Source: Streptomyces hygroscopicus (GTDB taxonomy: Bacteria; Actinomycetota; Actinomycetes; Streptomycetales; Streptomycetaceae). From it: a DNA stretch of 64,000 nt. The position numbers and the translations under genes were made by a program. Below the pieces are notes generated by a model. That model was not told where the DNA came from, did no database searches, and saw nothing but the letters and a program-made list of their open reading frames with translations. Location: the NCBI GenBank assembly GCA_002021875.1, contig CP018627.1, forward strand, positions 11,780,001 to 11,844,000. The letters run 5' to 3'. Every line of letters starts with the position of its first letter. Positions within the stretch are counted from its first letter, which is position 1. Below, one piece after another: positions 35,700 to 45,005 of the stretch.

Positions 35700-36851
35700 A
35701 TGATTCATCACTTTTCTGACACCAATCTGCGTGCCCACTTCCGGGATCTGGCTGCCGCAACAGTGGCCAAGCGTGCCGAGGAGTGCTCCAAGGAAGGTCG
35801 CCTGGACCGCGCTTCCTGGCAGGAATTGAGCGACGCCGGGGTGTGGCGGCTGGCAGTTCCTGTCGAGTGGGGCGGAAAGGGCGGCACTTGGTGGGACTTC
35901 GTCGCCGCGTTCGAAGGTATCGCTTCAGGTGGGCGTGACATTGGTTTCTGCCTCTCCATGGTGGCCCAGGCTGGGCTGATCCGCTCGCTGCTGATCTACG
36001 GTGATGAGGAGCAGAAGGGCTACTGGCTTCCGCGACTGCTCGGCGGAGATGTCGGCGCGACTGCCCTGACCGAGACCACCGGTGGGTCGGACGTCACCCG
36101 TATCGCGACCTCGGCCACCCGAGTGGAAGGCCGCTACCTGCTGACGGGCCACAAGGATCACATCACGAACGGCCCCGTCGCGGATGTGGCGCTGATCCTC
36201 GGCCGTGTTCCCGAGCACGGGGAGCACGACATCACCCTGTTCATGGTTGATCTGAAGGACAGGGGCGTTCAGCAGGGGCCGGTCGAGGACATGATGGGCA
36301 ACCGCACGAGCCCCACCGGCCCCATCGCGCTGGACAGCGTCGCGGTGGAGGCGAAGAACATAGTCGGCGCTATCGGGGGCGGCATCGAGGCCATCTACAA
36401 CACCATCTCCTTGGACCGTCTGCTGTATGGAGTACTGGCCGCCGCCTACCTCGACCCGCTGCTCGATGAGGTGCTCGATTACACGTCCCGCAGGCATGCC
36501 TTCAAGGTGCCGATCGCTGACCACCAGTACGTCCAGGGGCGCATCACGGACGCGAAGTTCGCCATTGAAGCGACGCGATGGGTCTCCTACGGCGCGCTGG
36601 ACGCGCTCATGCAGAACTCACCGCAGGCATCTTTGATCTGCTCCGTCGCCAAGTACCACGCCGGCGAGACGCTGAAGCTCGGCACCGAGACCGCGCTGCG
36701 CGTTTACGGACACCTCGGCTACATGGAGGGTCCGCATGCTCGGGCCCTCAAGGATGCCCTGGGCACCGTAATCGCCGGCGGAACCGCGGAGATGCAGCGT
36801 AAGAACGTCTTCAACCAGATGCGCAGACTTGCTATCTCAGCCACGGCCTGA
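35700..36851 (+). CDS. Acyl-CoA dehydrogenase
   Basis: A 383-residue flavoprotein of the acyl-CoA dehydrogenase family. TALTETTGGSDVTRIATSAT is the FAD- and substrate-binding middle signature, and the C-terminal helical domain ends ALGTVIAGGTAEMQRKNVFN. It probably introduces a double bond into an acyl-CoA or acyl-ACP intermediate. The ATG at 35700 begins 78 bases after the aminotransferase stop. It shares the plus-strand operon with KAS III, aminotransferase and thioesterase genes. Its exact chain-length preference cannot be read from sequence. Confidence 0.88.
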   Translation: MIHHFSDTNLRAHFRDLAAATVAKRAEECSKEGRLDRASWQELSDAGVWRLAVPVEWGGKGGTWWDFVAAFEGIASGGRDIGFCLSMVAQAGLIRSLLIYGDEEQKGYWLPRLLGGDVGATALTETTGGSDVTRIATSATRVEGRYLLTGHKDHITNGPVADVALILGRVPEHGEHDITLFMVDLKDRGVQQGPVEDMMGNRTSPTGPIALDSVAVEAKNIVGAIGGGIEAIYNTISLDRLLYGVLAAAYLDPLLDEVLDYTSRRHAFKVPIADHQYVQGRITDAKFAIEATRWVSYGALDALMQNSPQASLICSVAKYHAGETLKLGTETALRVYGHLGYMEGPHARALKDALGTVIAGGTAEMQRKNVFNQMRRLAISATA

Positions 36852-36882
36852 CGCCACGTCCCACCGACAACGAAGGAGCATG

Positions 36883-37296
36883 ATGTCCACCCCCATTCTG
36901 GGAGCCGAATTCTCCGCACTGGTCGGCACATCGGCCACGCTGACGCACACCGTCACCGCCGAAGACTCCGCGAAGAACTGGGGTAACGACCTCGATGTGC
37001 TGTCCACTCCGGTCCTCTTGTGGCTGAGCGAGATCACCGCAATGAAGGTGATCGAGAGCGTGGTCTTTGCCTCGGCGATGACCGTGGGGCTGGCCCACGA
37101 CTCGGCGCATCTCGCCCCCACGCTCACTGGCGACACCGTCACCATTACCGCCACGCTGACCGGTATCGACGGAAAGAAGCTCACCTTCTCCGTGGAAGGC
37201 CGCGACAGCCACGGCGCAGTCCTGCGCGGTGTGCACAGGCGTGCCGTCGTCAATCGGGAAGAATTCATCGAAAAGCTTGCTGCCCGGTCGGCCTGA
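36883..37296 (+). CDS. Hotdog-fold thioesterase (FlK-like)
   Basis: This 137-residue single hotdog-domain protein resembles the fluoroacetyl-CoA thioesterase (FlK) group. It has TVTAEDSAKNWGNDLDVLST at the start, a helix with LLWLSEITAMKVIE and a strand region GDTVTITATLTGIDGKKLTF. It likely hydrolyses an acyl-thioester made by the preceding enzymes, or removes a toxic one. Start: ATG 36883 with GGAG 4 bases upstream; an ATG at 36880 is too close to the ribosome site. It is the last gene of the operon. Confidence 0.8.
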   Translation: MSTPILGAEFSALVGTSATLTHTVTAEDSAKNWGNDLDVLSTPVLLWLSEITAMKVIESVVFASAMTVGLAHDSAHLAPTLTGDTVTITATLTGIDGKKLTFSVEGRDSHGAVLRGVHRRAVVNREEFIEKLAARSA

Positions 37297-37471
37297 CGCA
37301 CTTTCTGGAGTGAGGCGGGCCCACGCCTACTGTCCGGGCTCCGGCCGTCCGGGTCCGGCCTTCCCTCCAGCACGCGCGGAGCCGCCCGCGTACCTGTTCC
37401 TCGTGCCAGAAGGTCCGGGACTGTACGATGTTCGGGTCTGTCACGTAGTCGGTGGTGACGGTGGGTGCCTG

Positions 37472-37603
37472 TCAGCGGAGCAGGATGCGGTGGCGGAGGA
37501 GGTCGAATCCGGCGCGTCCGTGCGTCTGCATCATGATCCGTTTGGTGCGGGTGTTGACACCTTCGGTGCGGCCGTTGTGGAAAGGCAGGGTGAGGCCGGC
37601 GCG
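37472..37603 (-). pseudogene. ISL3-family transposase C-terminal relic
   Basis: LTLPFHNGRTEGVNTRTKRI, then MMQTHGRAGFDLLRHRILL and a stop at 37472, is the C-terminal signature of ISL3-type transposases. Only about 43 residues are intact; upstream sequence changes frame and is not recognisable. The element sits just downstream of the thioesterase gene. Confidence 0.7.
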
Positions 37604-38762
37604 GTCAGCTTCATCAGCACCCCGGCGACCACATCCGTGTCCCCGGCGGTGAACAGCTCCGCCAGGTACTCCAGCGGGGTGCGCGGCCGGGTCACGGCGG
37701 CGAACATGTGGTCCGGGCTGTCCTGGCCGCCGCCCGCCACGAGTCTGCGGGTGGCCGGCGGCCGGCCCCCGCCCGCGCGCCGCCGCGAGGGGCGCGCAGT
37801 CTTGTCGTTCTCCATGGGCACGAACGCTAGGCGTCGGCCCCGCTCCGAGCCCGGGGCCGAACGTCCCTGTCCGGGAGACCGCTTCGGCCCTCTCCGGAGC
37901 GGTGATCAGGGCTGAGTGGGCGGCGCCCGAGGGCCGCTCGGCCCGGGCGCCGACCGCTGCGGAGCGGTGAGGCTTACCTCTGACCGCCCGGGAGTGCCCA
38001 CGGACCGTGGGATCAGGCCGTCCGGCCATGTGTTCCCATGTCAACGGCCGTGGCAGGCGTGAGGCACTCCCGGGCGGTCACCGTCCGGCCCCGAAGCCTG
38101 GCGGCTGGACCGCCGGCATCCCCTACCAGGGCGGCGGCCGACCCCAACCGGTCCAGCTCCCAGTGGACTTGGAAGAGGGGACCCTTGGCCCATATCGATG
38201 GGCTCATCGGCCGCAGCGCCGGGACCGCCCGATGCCGGACGCTGGATGCCGACCGATCCGGAGGTATCCCGTGTACGACCGCATCGAGCGCCCGTTCGGC
38301 TGTCTCCATCGCCGTCCCCCGTGGCGGGCGCCGCGCACGGCCCGGACCGGTCACCGTCCGGCCGCTCGCCACGTCTGCCCTGACTCCCGGGCGGCCGGAC
38401 GCACACCGCGCGCCAATCCCCTACGGAGGACCAGGTGAGCGGCGCACGAGCGATCCGCCGGCAGCACCAGAACGTCGCGCACGGGCCCCACGGCCGAACT
38501 GCGCGACGGAACCGGCCCGGACGCTTGCCGTCGGTTCGCCGGCGTCGTTCTGCTGGCCACCGCCCTGTCCGCGCCACGCGGTCACCCGCCGGGTTCCCGT
38601 ACCCCAGGCGCACTCCGCCCCGGCACCGTCGACCGGCCGACGGCATGCGCCCGGCGCCGTAACCGCATGTGCGCTGCCGAGCTGCTCCTCGGGTGCCGTC
38701 GATCCGTGTCCGTGTGTCGGGCATCCTGGTGTCGGTCGGCGCGACGGAAAAGGGGAGCATCT
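37604..38762. other. About 1.16 kb without a recognisable gene
   Basis: The stretch between the ISL3 relic and the sensor-kinase gene is very GC-rich with long frames on every strand, but none has a family motif or a supported start. GGGAGTGCC and its complement recur near 37991 and 38065 (CACTCCCGGGC), perhaps a weak inverted repeat. It may include the kinase promoter at its right end. Confidence 0.4.
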
Positions 38763-40502
38763 GTGGTGGACGAGTGCGGCCAAATGCCCCGCGAAACCGC
38801 GGTGTCCGGGGCCTTGCCCCAGTTGCGTCTTGATGAGCTGCTGGAGGGCCTGCAGCAGCAGGTGGCGCAGGTTCGGGCGGCACGCGACCGCATCCACACG
38901 CTGCTGGACGCGGTGCTCGCGATCGGCTCCGACTTGGAGCTGGAGGTGGTGCTGCAGCGCATCGTGGAGTCGGCCGTCAGTCTGGTCGACGCGAAGTACG
39001 GGGCGCTCGGCGTGCTGGGCGAGGAAGGCACGATCAAACAGTTCCTCACCGTCGGCATCGACGAGGAGACCATCGCGGAAATGGGTCACTACCCGCGCGG
39101 TGAGGGCATCCTGGGGCTGCTGATCCGTCACCCGGAGCCGCTGCGCCTGGCCGATCTGGCGCGGCATCCCTCTTCCGTGGGTTTCCCGTCCGGGCACCCG
39201 CCGATGACCAGCTTCCTCGGTGCCCCGATCAAGGTGCGCGAGCAGGTCTTCGGCAACCTGTACCTGACCGACAAACAGGGCGCCGCGGAGTTCGACGCCG
39301 ACGACGAGGCGGTGCTGCGCACCCTGGCCGCGGCGGCCGGAGTGGCGATCGACAACGCCCGGCTGTACGACGACGCCCGCCGTCGGCAGCGGTGGCTGGC
39401 GGCGAGCAACGAGCTGACCCGTAGCCTGCTGTCCGGTACCGAACCCGCCGCGGTGCTGGAGTCCTTCACCGACACCCTGCGCGAGATGGCCGGCGCGTAC
39501 CTGGTCACCCTGGCCATCCCGGTCGGCGACAGCGGCGAGCTGGTCATCGAGGCCGCCTCCGGAACCCGTGCGGAGGACGCGCGCGGTCTGGTACTGGGTG
39601 CCGCCACGCTGGCGGCGAAGGTCTTCGCCTCCGGGGAGACCATCACCAGCGACGCGGTCAGCGCCGATCCGCGCGCCACCGGTGGCAGCGCCGCGATCGT
39701 GGAGCTGGGCCCCGCGTTCCTCGTCCCCCTCGGTACCCGCGACCATGTACGGGGCGTGCTGCAGGTGGCCAACGTACCGGGCGGCCCGGTCTTCACCGAC
39801 GCCGTCATCGACATGGTGATCGGCTACGGCAATCAGGCGGCGCTGGCGCTCGAGGTCGCCGAGCACCGGCAGGACGCCGATCGCATGCTGGTCCTCAACG
39901 ACCGTGACCGGATCGCCCGCGATCTGCACGACCTTGTCATCCAGCGGTTATTCGCCGGGGCGCTGACCTTGCAGTCCACGCTCGGCCGCCTCGCCGACCG
40001 GCCGCAGGTGGGCGCGCGGGTCCAGCGGGTGGTCGACGACCTGGACGACACCATCAAGGTCATCCGCTCCACCATCTACTCGCTCGGCGAGCAGGACCGG
40101 GCGCGGAGCGAAGGGCTGCGAGCCCGGCTGGTGGCGGTCATGGAGAGGGCCGCCGAAGCCCTGGGCTTCGCGCCCGCGCTGCGCATGACCGGCCTGCTGG
40201 ACACCAACGTCCCCGCCGGTCACGCCGAGCACATGTTGGCCGTGGCCGGCGAGGCCCTGTCCAACGCGGCCCGGCACGCCCATGCCACCGCCGTCGACGT
40301 CAGCGTGGACGTCACCGACACGGAGCTGCGGCTGAAGGTGGCGGACAACGGCCACGGTCTCGACCCGGCCGTCACCCGCCGAAGCGGACTGGTCAACCTC
40401 CAGCAGCGCGCCGAGGAACTGGGCGGCTCCTTCTCCCTCCGCTCGAACGAGCCGAGCGGCACTGTCATGGAATGGGCCGCGCCGCTGCACGCCGCCCCAT
40501 GA
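38763..40502 (+). CDS. GAF-domain sensor histidine kinase (DevS-like) with a TTA codon
   Basis: A 579-residue kinase with two GAF domains (about 50-200 and 220-365), a HisKA_3 dimerisation box and a HATPase_c domain. The phospho-accepting His is in RDRIARDLHDLVIQRLFAG. ATP-site motifs are GEALSNAARHAHA and VADNGHGLD. Tandem GAF domains in this class (DevS/DosT-like) may bind haem or small ligands. GTG 38763 or 38766 follows GGGGAG. A TTA leucine codon at 39948-39950 lies right after the H box, so full translation should need bldA tRNA. No response regulator gene lies beside it, so it is an orphan here. Confidence 0.88.
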   Translation: MVDECGQMPRETAVSGALPQLRLDELLEGLQQQVAQVRAARDRIHTLLDAVLAIGSDLELEVVLQRIVESAVSLVDAKYGALGVLGEEGTIKQFLTVGIDEETIAEMGHYPRGEGILGLLIRHPEPLRLADLARHPSSVGFPSGHPPMTSFLGAPIKVREQVFGNLYLTDKQGAAEFDADDEAVLRTLAAAAGVAIDNARLYDDARRRQRWLAASNELTRSLLSGTEPAAVLESFTDTLREMAGAYLVTLAIPVGDSGELVIEAASGTRAEDARGLVLGAATLAAKVFASGETITSDAVSADPRATGGSAAIVELGPAFLVPLGTRDHVRGVLQVANVPGGPVFTDAVIDMVIGYGNQAALALEVAEHRQDADRMLVLNDRDRIARDLHDLVIQRLFAGALTLQSTLGRLADRPQVGARVQRVVDDLDDTIKVIRSTIYSLGEQDRARSEGLRARLVAVMERAAEALGFAPALRMTGLLDTNVPAGHAEHMLAVAGEALSNAARHAHATAVDVSVDVTDTELRLKVADNGHGLDPAVTRRSGLVNLQQRAEELGGSFSLRSNEPSGTVMEWAAPLHAAP

Positions 40503-40630
40503 CATCCCGGCCGCTGTCCGGCCGTCAGTTCTGGCCCCTGGGGCGAGCGCTTCGCATGTGACGTACCCCCAGGGCGCGCTGCTGTGCCACGAGCTTCTGA
40601 TCACGGCCGACGAGCGGCGCGCCGCGCTGT

Positions 40631-42250
40631 TCAGGGAACGCGGCTGGGAATCACACAGTTCTTCGGCTGTTCCCGGCCGGTGGGCCAGCCCAGACCGACG
40701 AACTTCAGCTTGCCGCGGCCTCCCCGGCCCGGATCCAGCTGGACCACCGCGACCGGTTTGTCGTATGCGTTCCCGCTGCTGGTCAGGCAGATCAGGCCGC
40801 TCGTACCGCGCACCCGGTGCCGGGACTGGAGCAGCGACCACTGAGCGCCGACGTCCTCACGGCTGGGCACCGCCCCGGCGCCTCCCTCCTGCGCCTGGTG
40901 CAGCGCCTTTCCGATGGTGATGAGGCCGTCGTACACGAGCATCGTCCGGGAGTCCTCCAGGTTTGGGGCGGAGCCGAGGTCGATGCCCTCCTCGCGTGTT
41001 GTCTCGATGCGTTTCTTCAGGGTGTCCAGGGCCGCCTTCGGCTCGGTGAGGTACTGGGGGAGTCCCGCCTTGGTGGGCTCGCGGTCGTGGTGGGCTCGCC
41101 ACTCCCGCTTCCAGTCGGCCAGCCCGGTACTCCAGGCGTCCGGGTGCGCGGGGGCGGCGTACTGGACCGTCACCTTCGCCTTGCCGTCCGCGCCGCGCAA
41201 CTGTTGCCAGTCCTTCTCTGTCATGTCCTGCCGCAGCGAGGCCGCGTCGGAGCCGCTGACGATCGTGTAATGCCGGTTCCGGCAGTCCACCTGGGCGAGC
41301 TTGAGCGCGAAGATCCGCAGGTGCAGCGTGCGGCCCGCGAAGTAGATGGTGCTGGCACCGGAGTCGCATATGTTGTTGGCCGTCTGGGTGAACTGGTTGC
41401 CGGTCGAGCCGGGCTCGTCGATGGCCGGGGACTCGAAGGGCATCGCGGCGGGACCGGGCGGGCCCTTCTCGTCGATGCCGCTGAACGCCTTCGCCAGCGA
41501 CTGGTTGTAGGCGTCGCTGCGCTTGTCGTAGACCAGCACCGTCCTCTGGTTCTCCCGGCCCCGTTCGCCGCTGAAGTTGGCCAGTGCCTGGGCCGCGTCG
41601 TGGTTGGTGGGGATCAACCGGGCCAGGCCGGGGAACGGCAGCTCGGCCGTCCCGTCCGTCCGGTCCTCGTTCGCGATCCCGTCCCCGCTGATCCGCGAGG
41701 CGAGGACCGGGACCTTGTGCTTCGTCAGCCGCTTGACCGCCTCTCGCGTGTCATCGAGGCTGAGGTTGAAGCCCGTGACCGCGCGCAGCCGGTCCTTGGA
41801 CGAGTCGGCCATCCGCAGCAGGGTGTCCACGACCTTCTTCTGCTGCTTGTACGCCCGTCCGGGGTTGGCCAGCACCAGCCGGATCCTCGGCGGTTCGCCC
41901 TCGCCCTCGTTCGCCTGCCGCTGCCCCAGATACGCCCCTTGGAGGTCGCTGCGCATCTGCCGGCGCAGCGCGACCCTGTCCGACTGGAGTGGCAGCATCA
42001 CCGCCACGGTGACATGCGGCTGGCCGTCGATCCTCTTGTTCTCGCGTGCGATGGCCCGGGAGACGTCATGGATCTCCGGCGTGCCGAAATCGTAGCCCTC
42101 GCCGTTGACGCCGACGCACTCGCCGCCGGTCCGCTCGACCCCGTCGGCGCAGGTGTCCGGCTTCTGGATGAAGTACAGCACCAGCCAAACACACACCGTG
42201 ACCGCCCCCGCGGCCAGCAGCACATAGAGGAACTTCTTCCATCTAGGCAT
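40631..42250 (-). CDS. Membrane-anchored periplasmic-binding-fold (type I) protein
   Basis: A 539-residue protein with one N-terminal membrane anchor (FLYVLLAAGAVTVCVWLVLY) and a large extracytoplasmic domain like branched-chain amino-acid-type receptors. Stretches are VTVAVMLPLQSD, QGAYLGQRQANEGEG, RAVTGFNLSLDD, RTVLVYDKRSDAYNQSLAKA, STIYFAGR and TMLVYDGLITIGKALHQAQE. There is no lipobox; the helix itself would tether it. ATG 42250 lies 5 bases after the stop of the NTPase gene, so the two form a unit. It may sense or bind a ligand outside the membrane and report to the NTPase. No ABC permease is nearby, which speaks against ordinary uptake. Confidence 0.75.
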   Translation of the reverse strand: MPRWKKFLYVLLAAGAVTVCVWLVLYFIQKPDTCADGVERTGGECVGVNGEGYDFGTPEIHDVSRAIARENKRIDGQPHVTVAVMLPLQSDRVALRRQMRSDLQGAYLGQRQANEGEGEPPRIRLVLANPGRAYKQQKKVVDTLLRMADSSKDRLRAVTGFNLSLDDTREAVKRLTKHKVPVLASRISGDGIANEDRTDGTAELPFPGLARLIPTNHDAAQALANFSGERGRENQRTVLVYDKRSDAYNQSLAKAFSGIDEKGPPGPAAMPFESPAIDEPGSTGNQFTQTANNICDSGASTIYFAGRTLHLRIFALKLAQVDCRNRHYTIVSGSDAASLRQDMTEKDWQQLRGADGKAKVTVQYAAPAHPDAWSTGLADWKREWRAHHDREPTKAGLPQYLTEPKAALDTLKKRIETTREEGIDLGSAPNLEDSRTMLVYDGLITIGKALHQAQEGGAGAVPSREDVGAQWSLLQSRHRVRGTSGLICLTSSGNAYDKPVAVVQLDPGRGGRGKLKFVGLGWPTGREQPKNCVIPSRVP

Positions 42251-42255
42251 CCCCG

Positions 42256-44424
42256 TTACCCCCTTCGCCCCAGTTGTTTGGTGCAGGCGCAGCGCAGCAG
42301 TGGTTGCTCGTTCGCCGCCAGTCCGCTCCAGTAGGTGGCCACCTCGCCGAGCTGTCCCGCCCCGTCGAACTCCATGATCGAGAGAAGCTCCAGCAGCTTG
42401 GCCAGTGTGCGGGCCGTCTCCTGCCCGGTCGGCCTGGTCCGTTCCTCGCACAGCCACACCGCGTGCAGCAGCTGGTCGACGGTGCGGCGCAGCGCGGGTC
42501 CCGCCGACGTCACCAGGCCCTGGGCGCGCTCCCGCCGGGCGTCCGCGCCGCCCGGATACGGTGCCTGGGCGATTTCCAGCAGCTCCGCGCACCACTCCCG
42601 GGGGCGCCCGGGCAGCGTGGCGGCCAGACGGTCGGCCACATCGTCCGTACCGCCGGACACCAGATGGTGGTTCATGCGATGTGCGATGACCGAACTGAAC
42701 GCCCCACTGTCCGGCGGTCTCCCGTCCGCCGCCCGTTCCGCGTAATGGTCTCGCAGGAGGTGGTGGTCGGCGTACCAAGCGGCGCCGTCGGGACGCAGCC
42801 CGTACAGCCGGTGCACCAGCATCTGGCGCATCCCGAAATCCCCCACGAAGTGCCGTTCGCAGCTGGGCCATCCGGTATCGGTGAGCAGCTTCGACACCTG
42901 GTGCGCGATGAGGCGGTTCACATGGCCCGACTGATGATGCCGCAGTAGGACATCGGCGCACTCCTCGTCGTGTGCCACCGACAGATGGGTGAGCAGATCC
43001 AGCCACTCGCCGCGGTGCTCGGTCGGCAGCCCCACCGGCAACTGGTCCATGAGCAGTTCCTGGAGCAGCACGTCCGCCACCGGCCGCTCGGGGGCGCTGT
43101 CGCCGGGGAGCCGCAGCGGGGCCTCCAGCAGGTCCCGGTCGTTGGCGTCCGCCGACATCCGGAAGGCGGCGGCAGCGTCGGCCAGCCGGATCACCGTGTG
43201 CGGCCGGCCGCCGCTCAGCCGTGCCACGGCAGCGTCGATGCGACGGCGGTTCGCGCCGCCCTCCGGCTCCCCGCGCGTCTGTTTGCGCTCGGTCTCCCGA
43301 CGCAGCTGGTCCCCAGTGAGGAAGGGCATCCGCAGCAGTAGCACCCCGTCGGCCAGCGGAGCCCGTTCCGGCCCTCCGCCCAGGCGCCGGGACCACTCGG
43401 GCGGGCCGCAGTCAGAGGGACGGAACTCCGCCGGGGACACCACCTCCTCCGGCGGCAGGCCGCCGTGCAGGAAGGCGCCGCCGTCCGCCCGGCGCGCCGT
43501 GCCCACGATCACTACGCGGTCGCGCTGCCCGCCCCGGCGGTCGGTGAGCACGGCGCGCAGCAGCCGTTCCCCCAGCAACGACTCGGCGTGGTCCAGTAGT
43601 AATGCCGGGCGGCCCACCCGACGCAGCCAGCCGGACGCCGAGGCGTACGCCGCCTCCAGATCCTCGCGCAGCGCCCGGAAGAGGAAGTCCTCCGCCAGCT
43701 CCCGTGCCTCGCCGCGGGCCTGGAAGTCGGTGGCCAGATTGCTCAGCCCATGCATGGGCTGGCCGGCCGCGCCGGGATAGCCGCCGTAGATTCGCTCCAG
43801 TTCCACCCTGCCCCGGGGCGCCAAGGACTGGAAGAGGGCTTCCAGCAGCGCGTTGCCCACTGCCGCGGAGTACGGGTCGAGCGCTTGCCCGGCCATGGCC
43901 GTCAGTAAATTCTGGAGGGATCCGGAGATCACGCCCTTCCAGAAGTCACCCGTCCTCAGGCCGGGCAGGCGCCGCTTCTGGGGCAGCTCCTCGTACCGTT
44001 CGACTTCCGTCGCGACCGCTGCGGGGGTACCTCCCGCGGCGCCGGTCGCGATCACCGCGAGGCCCGCGAAGAGCCGGGGGAAGGCGAACGAGCCGCCCGT
44101 CCCCTGCCAGGTGCACAGCCGCCGGGCCATCTCGACCAGGGCCTCGGTCGCGGCCGAGCGGGCGCCCGGCTCCGGTCCCGCCCGGTGCGCGTACACCGGC
44201 GAGCCGCAGTCCAGACGGACTACCGGTACCTTGGTCGCGAAATGGTGCTGCACGGCGTGCAACAGCCGCCCCTTGCCCATGCCGGGCCCACCGGTGAGCA
44301 GCACCACCGGGAGGTCGGGGCCGTACAGCGGATCGCGGCCGGCGCCCGACGGTGACCGCCCGAGCAGATGTGCGAAGAAACCCTCCTCGCTGAGCAGCTT
44401 CTCGAATCCCAAGTCTTCACGCAC
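42256..44424 (-). CDS. Large P-loop NTPase (STAND/AAA-like) with a TTA codon
   Basis: A 722-residue ATPase with Walker A GGPGMGKGRLL near residue 50 and a probable Walker B in RPALLLDHAES around residues 265-275. A long helical C-terminal part without recognised catalytic motifs follows. This layout suits STAND-like signalling NTPases. The GTG at 44424 has GGGGAGGAG just upstream. Codon 173 is TTA (complement of 43906-43908), suggesting bldA-dependent translation. The partner gene for a membrane-anchored receptor-like protein follows 5 bases later. The promoter is probably in the AT-richer stretch 44480-44530. No nuclease, protease or other effector domain was recognised. Confidence 0.7.
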   Translation of the reverse strand: MREDLGFEKLLSEEGFFAHLLGRSPSGAGRDPLYGPDLPVVLLTGGPGMGKGRLLHAVQHHFATKVPVVRLDCGSPVYAHRAGPEPGARSAATEALVEMARRLCTWQGTGGSFAFPRLFAGLAVIATGAAGGTPAAVATEVERYEELPQKRRLPGLRTGDFWKGVISGSLQNLLTAMAGQALDPYSAAVGNALLEALFQSLAPRGRVELERIYGGYPGAAGQPMHGLSNLATDFQARGEARELAEDFLFRALREDLEAAYASASGWLRRVGRPALLLDHAESLLGERLLRAVLTDRRGGQRDRVVIVGTARRADGGAFLHGGLPPEEVVSPAEFRPSDCGPPEWSRRLGGGPERAPLADGVLLLRMPFLTGDQLRRETERKQTRGEPEGGANRRRIDAAVARLSGGRPHTVIRLADAAAAFRMSADANDRDLLEAPLRLPGDSAPERPVADVLLQELLMDQLPVGLPTEHRGEWLDLLTHLSVAHDEECADVLLRHHQSGHVNRLIAHQVSKLLTDTGWPSCERHFVGDFGMRQMLVHRLYGLRPDGAAWYADHHLLRDHYAERAADGRPPDSGAFSSVIAHRMNHHLVSGGTDDVADRLAATLPGRPREWCAELLEIAQAPYPGGADARRERAQGLVTSAGPALRRTVDQLLHAVWLCEERTRPTGQETARTLAKLLELLSIMEFDGAGQLGEVATYWSGLAANEQPLLRCACTKQLGRRG

Positions 44425-44545
44425 GGACTCCTCCCCCGTGGAGTGCTCTCCCGCCCGGGATCGGGCGGCTGGCGCTGATGAGTCAGGAAGATTAGTGGAA
44501 AGTTCGACCGATTTTTGTGGACAATGATAAATCCCTGGAGGGGAG

Positions 44546-44998
44546 TTGACGGATCGGTCGTGGCAGCATATTCCGGCTGGTACCGCAATCGTGGCCGCGC
44601 TGTTATGGCGGGCAGGTTCGGTGATGCTCGTTGATGAGGTCGGCGACGGACCCGCGGTGCGGGATGTGCCGGACGGCACGACGCTCGCCGTCGGCGAGTT
44701 CGGGCTGAGCGGTGTACCGAACGTGCTGATTCAGGCGCTGTACGAGCGTGGGGTCGGCGGGCTGAGTGTCGTCTCCAACAATCGGGGGGCGATGCAGTCG
44801 GGTCATGATCCCGCAGGGCACGCCGACAACCCGCCTGCGGCGATGGCCGGGCGGGTGGCCATCGCCGAGGTCGAGGAGCCGGCCGAGTCCGGTGACATCG
44901 ACCCGGACGCGACGCACCTGCCGGGCGTTGTGGTGCAGCGGATGATCGCGCTGCCCCGGACCAGGCCGCCGGCAAGCGGGCCGAGAACCGGACCGTGA
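44546..44998 (+). pseudogene. CoA-transferase subunit A relic (pcaI-like)
   Basis: The frame reads VPDGTTLAVGEFGLSGVPNV, LYERGVGGLSVVSNNRGAM, then jumps to PPAAMAGRVAIAEVEEPAES and DIDPDATHLPGVVVQRM. These are the beginning and end of the alpha subunit of 3-oxoacid (3-oxoadipate) CoA-transferase. The middle of about 100 residues with the glycine-rich CoA region is missing. The gene is therefore dead although the frame stays open. Subunit B and thiolase relics follow directly. Confidence 0.75.
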
Positions 44999-45005
44999 GC
45001 GGGTC

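Noticed and set aside
38041..38883. Possible small genes upstream of the sensor kinase
   Set aside because: Frames on both strands are open but have no motifs, ribosome sites or consistent codon bias.
40631..43396. A 921-codon version of the receptor-like protein
   Set aside because: The first 380 codons run inside the NTPase gene in another frame. The membrane anchor at 42250 marks the real start.
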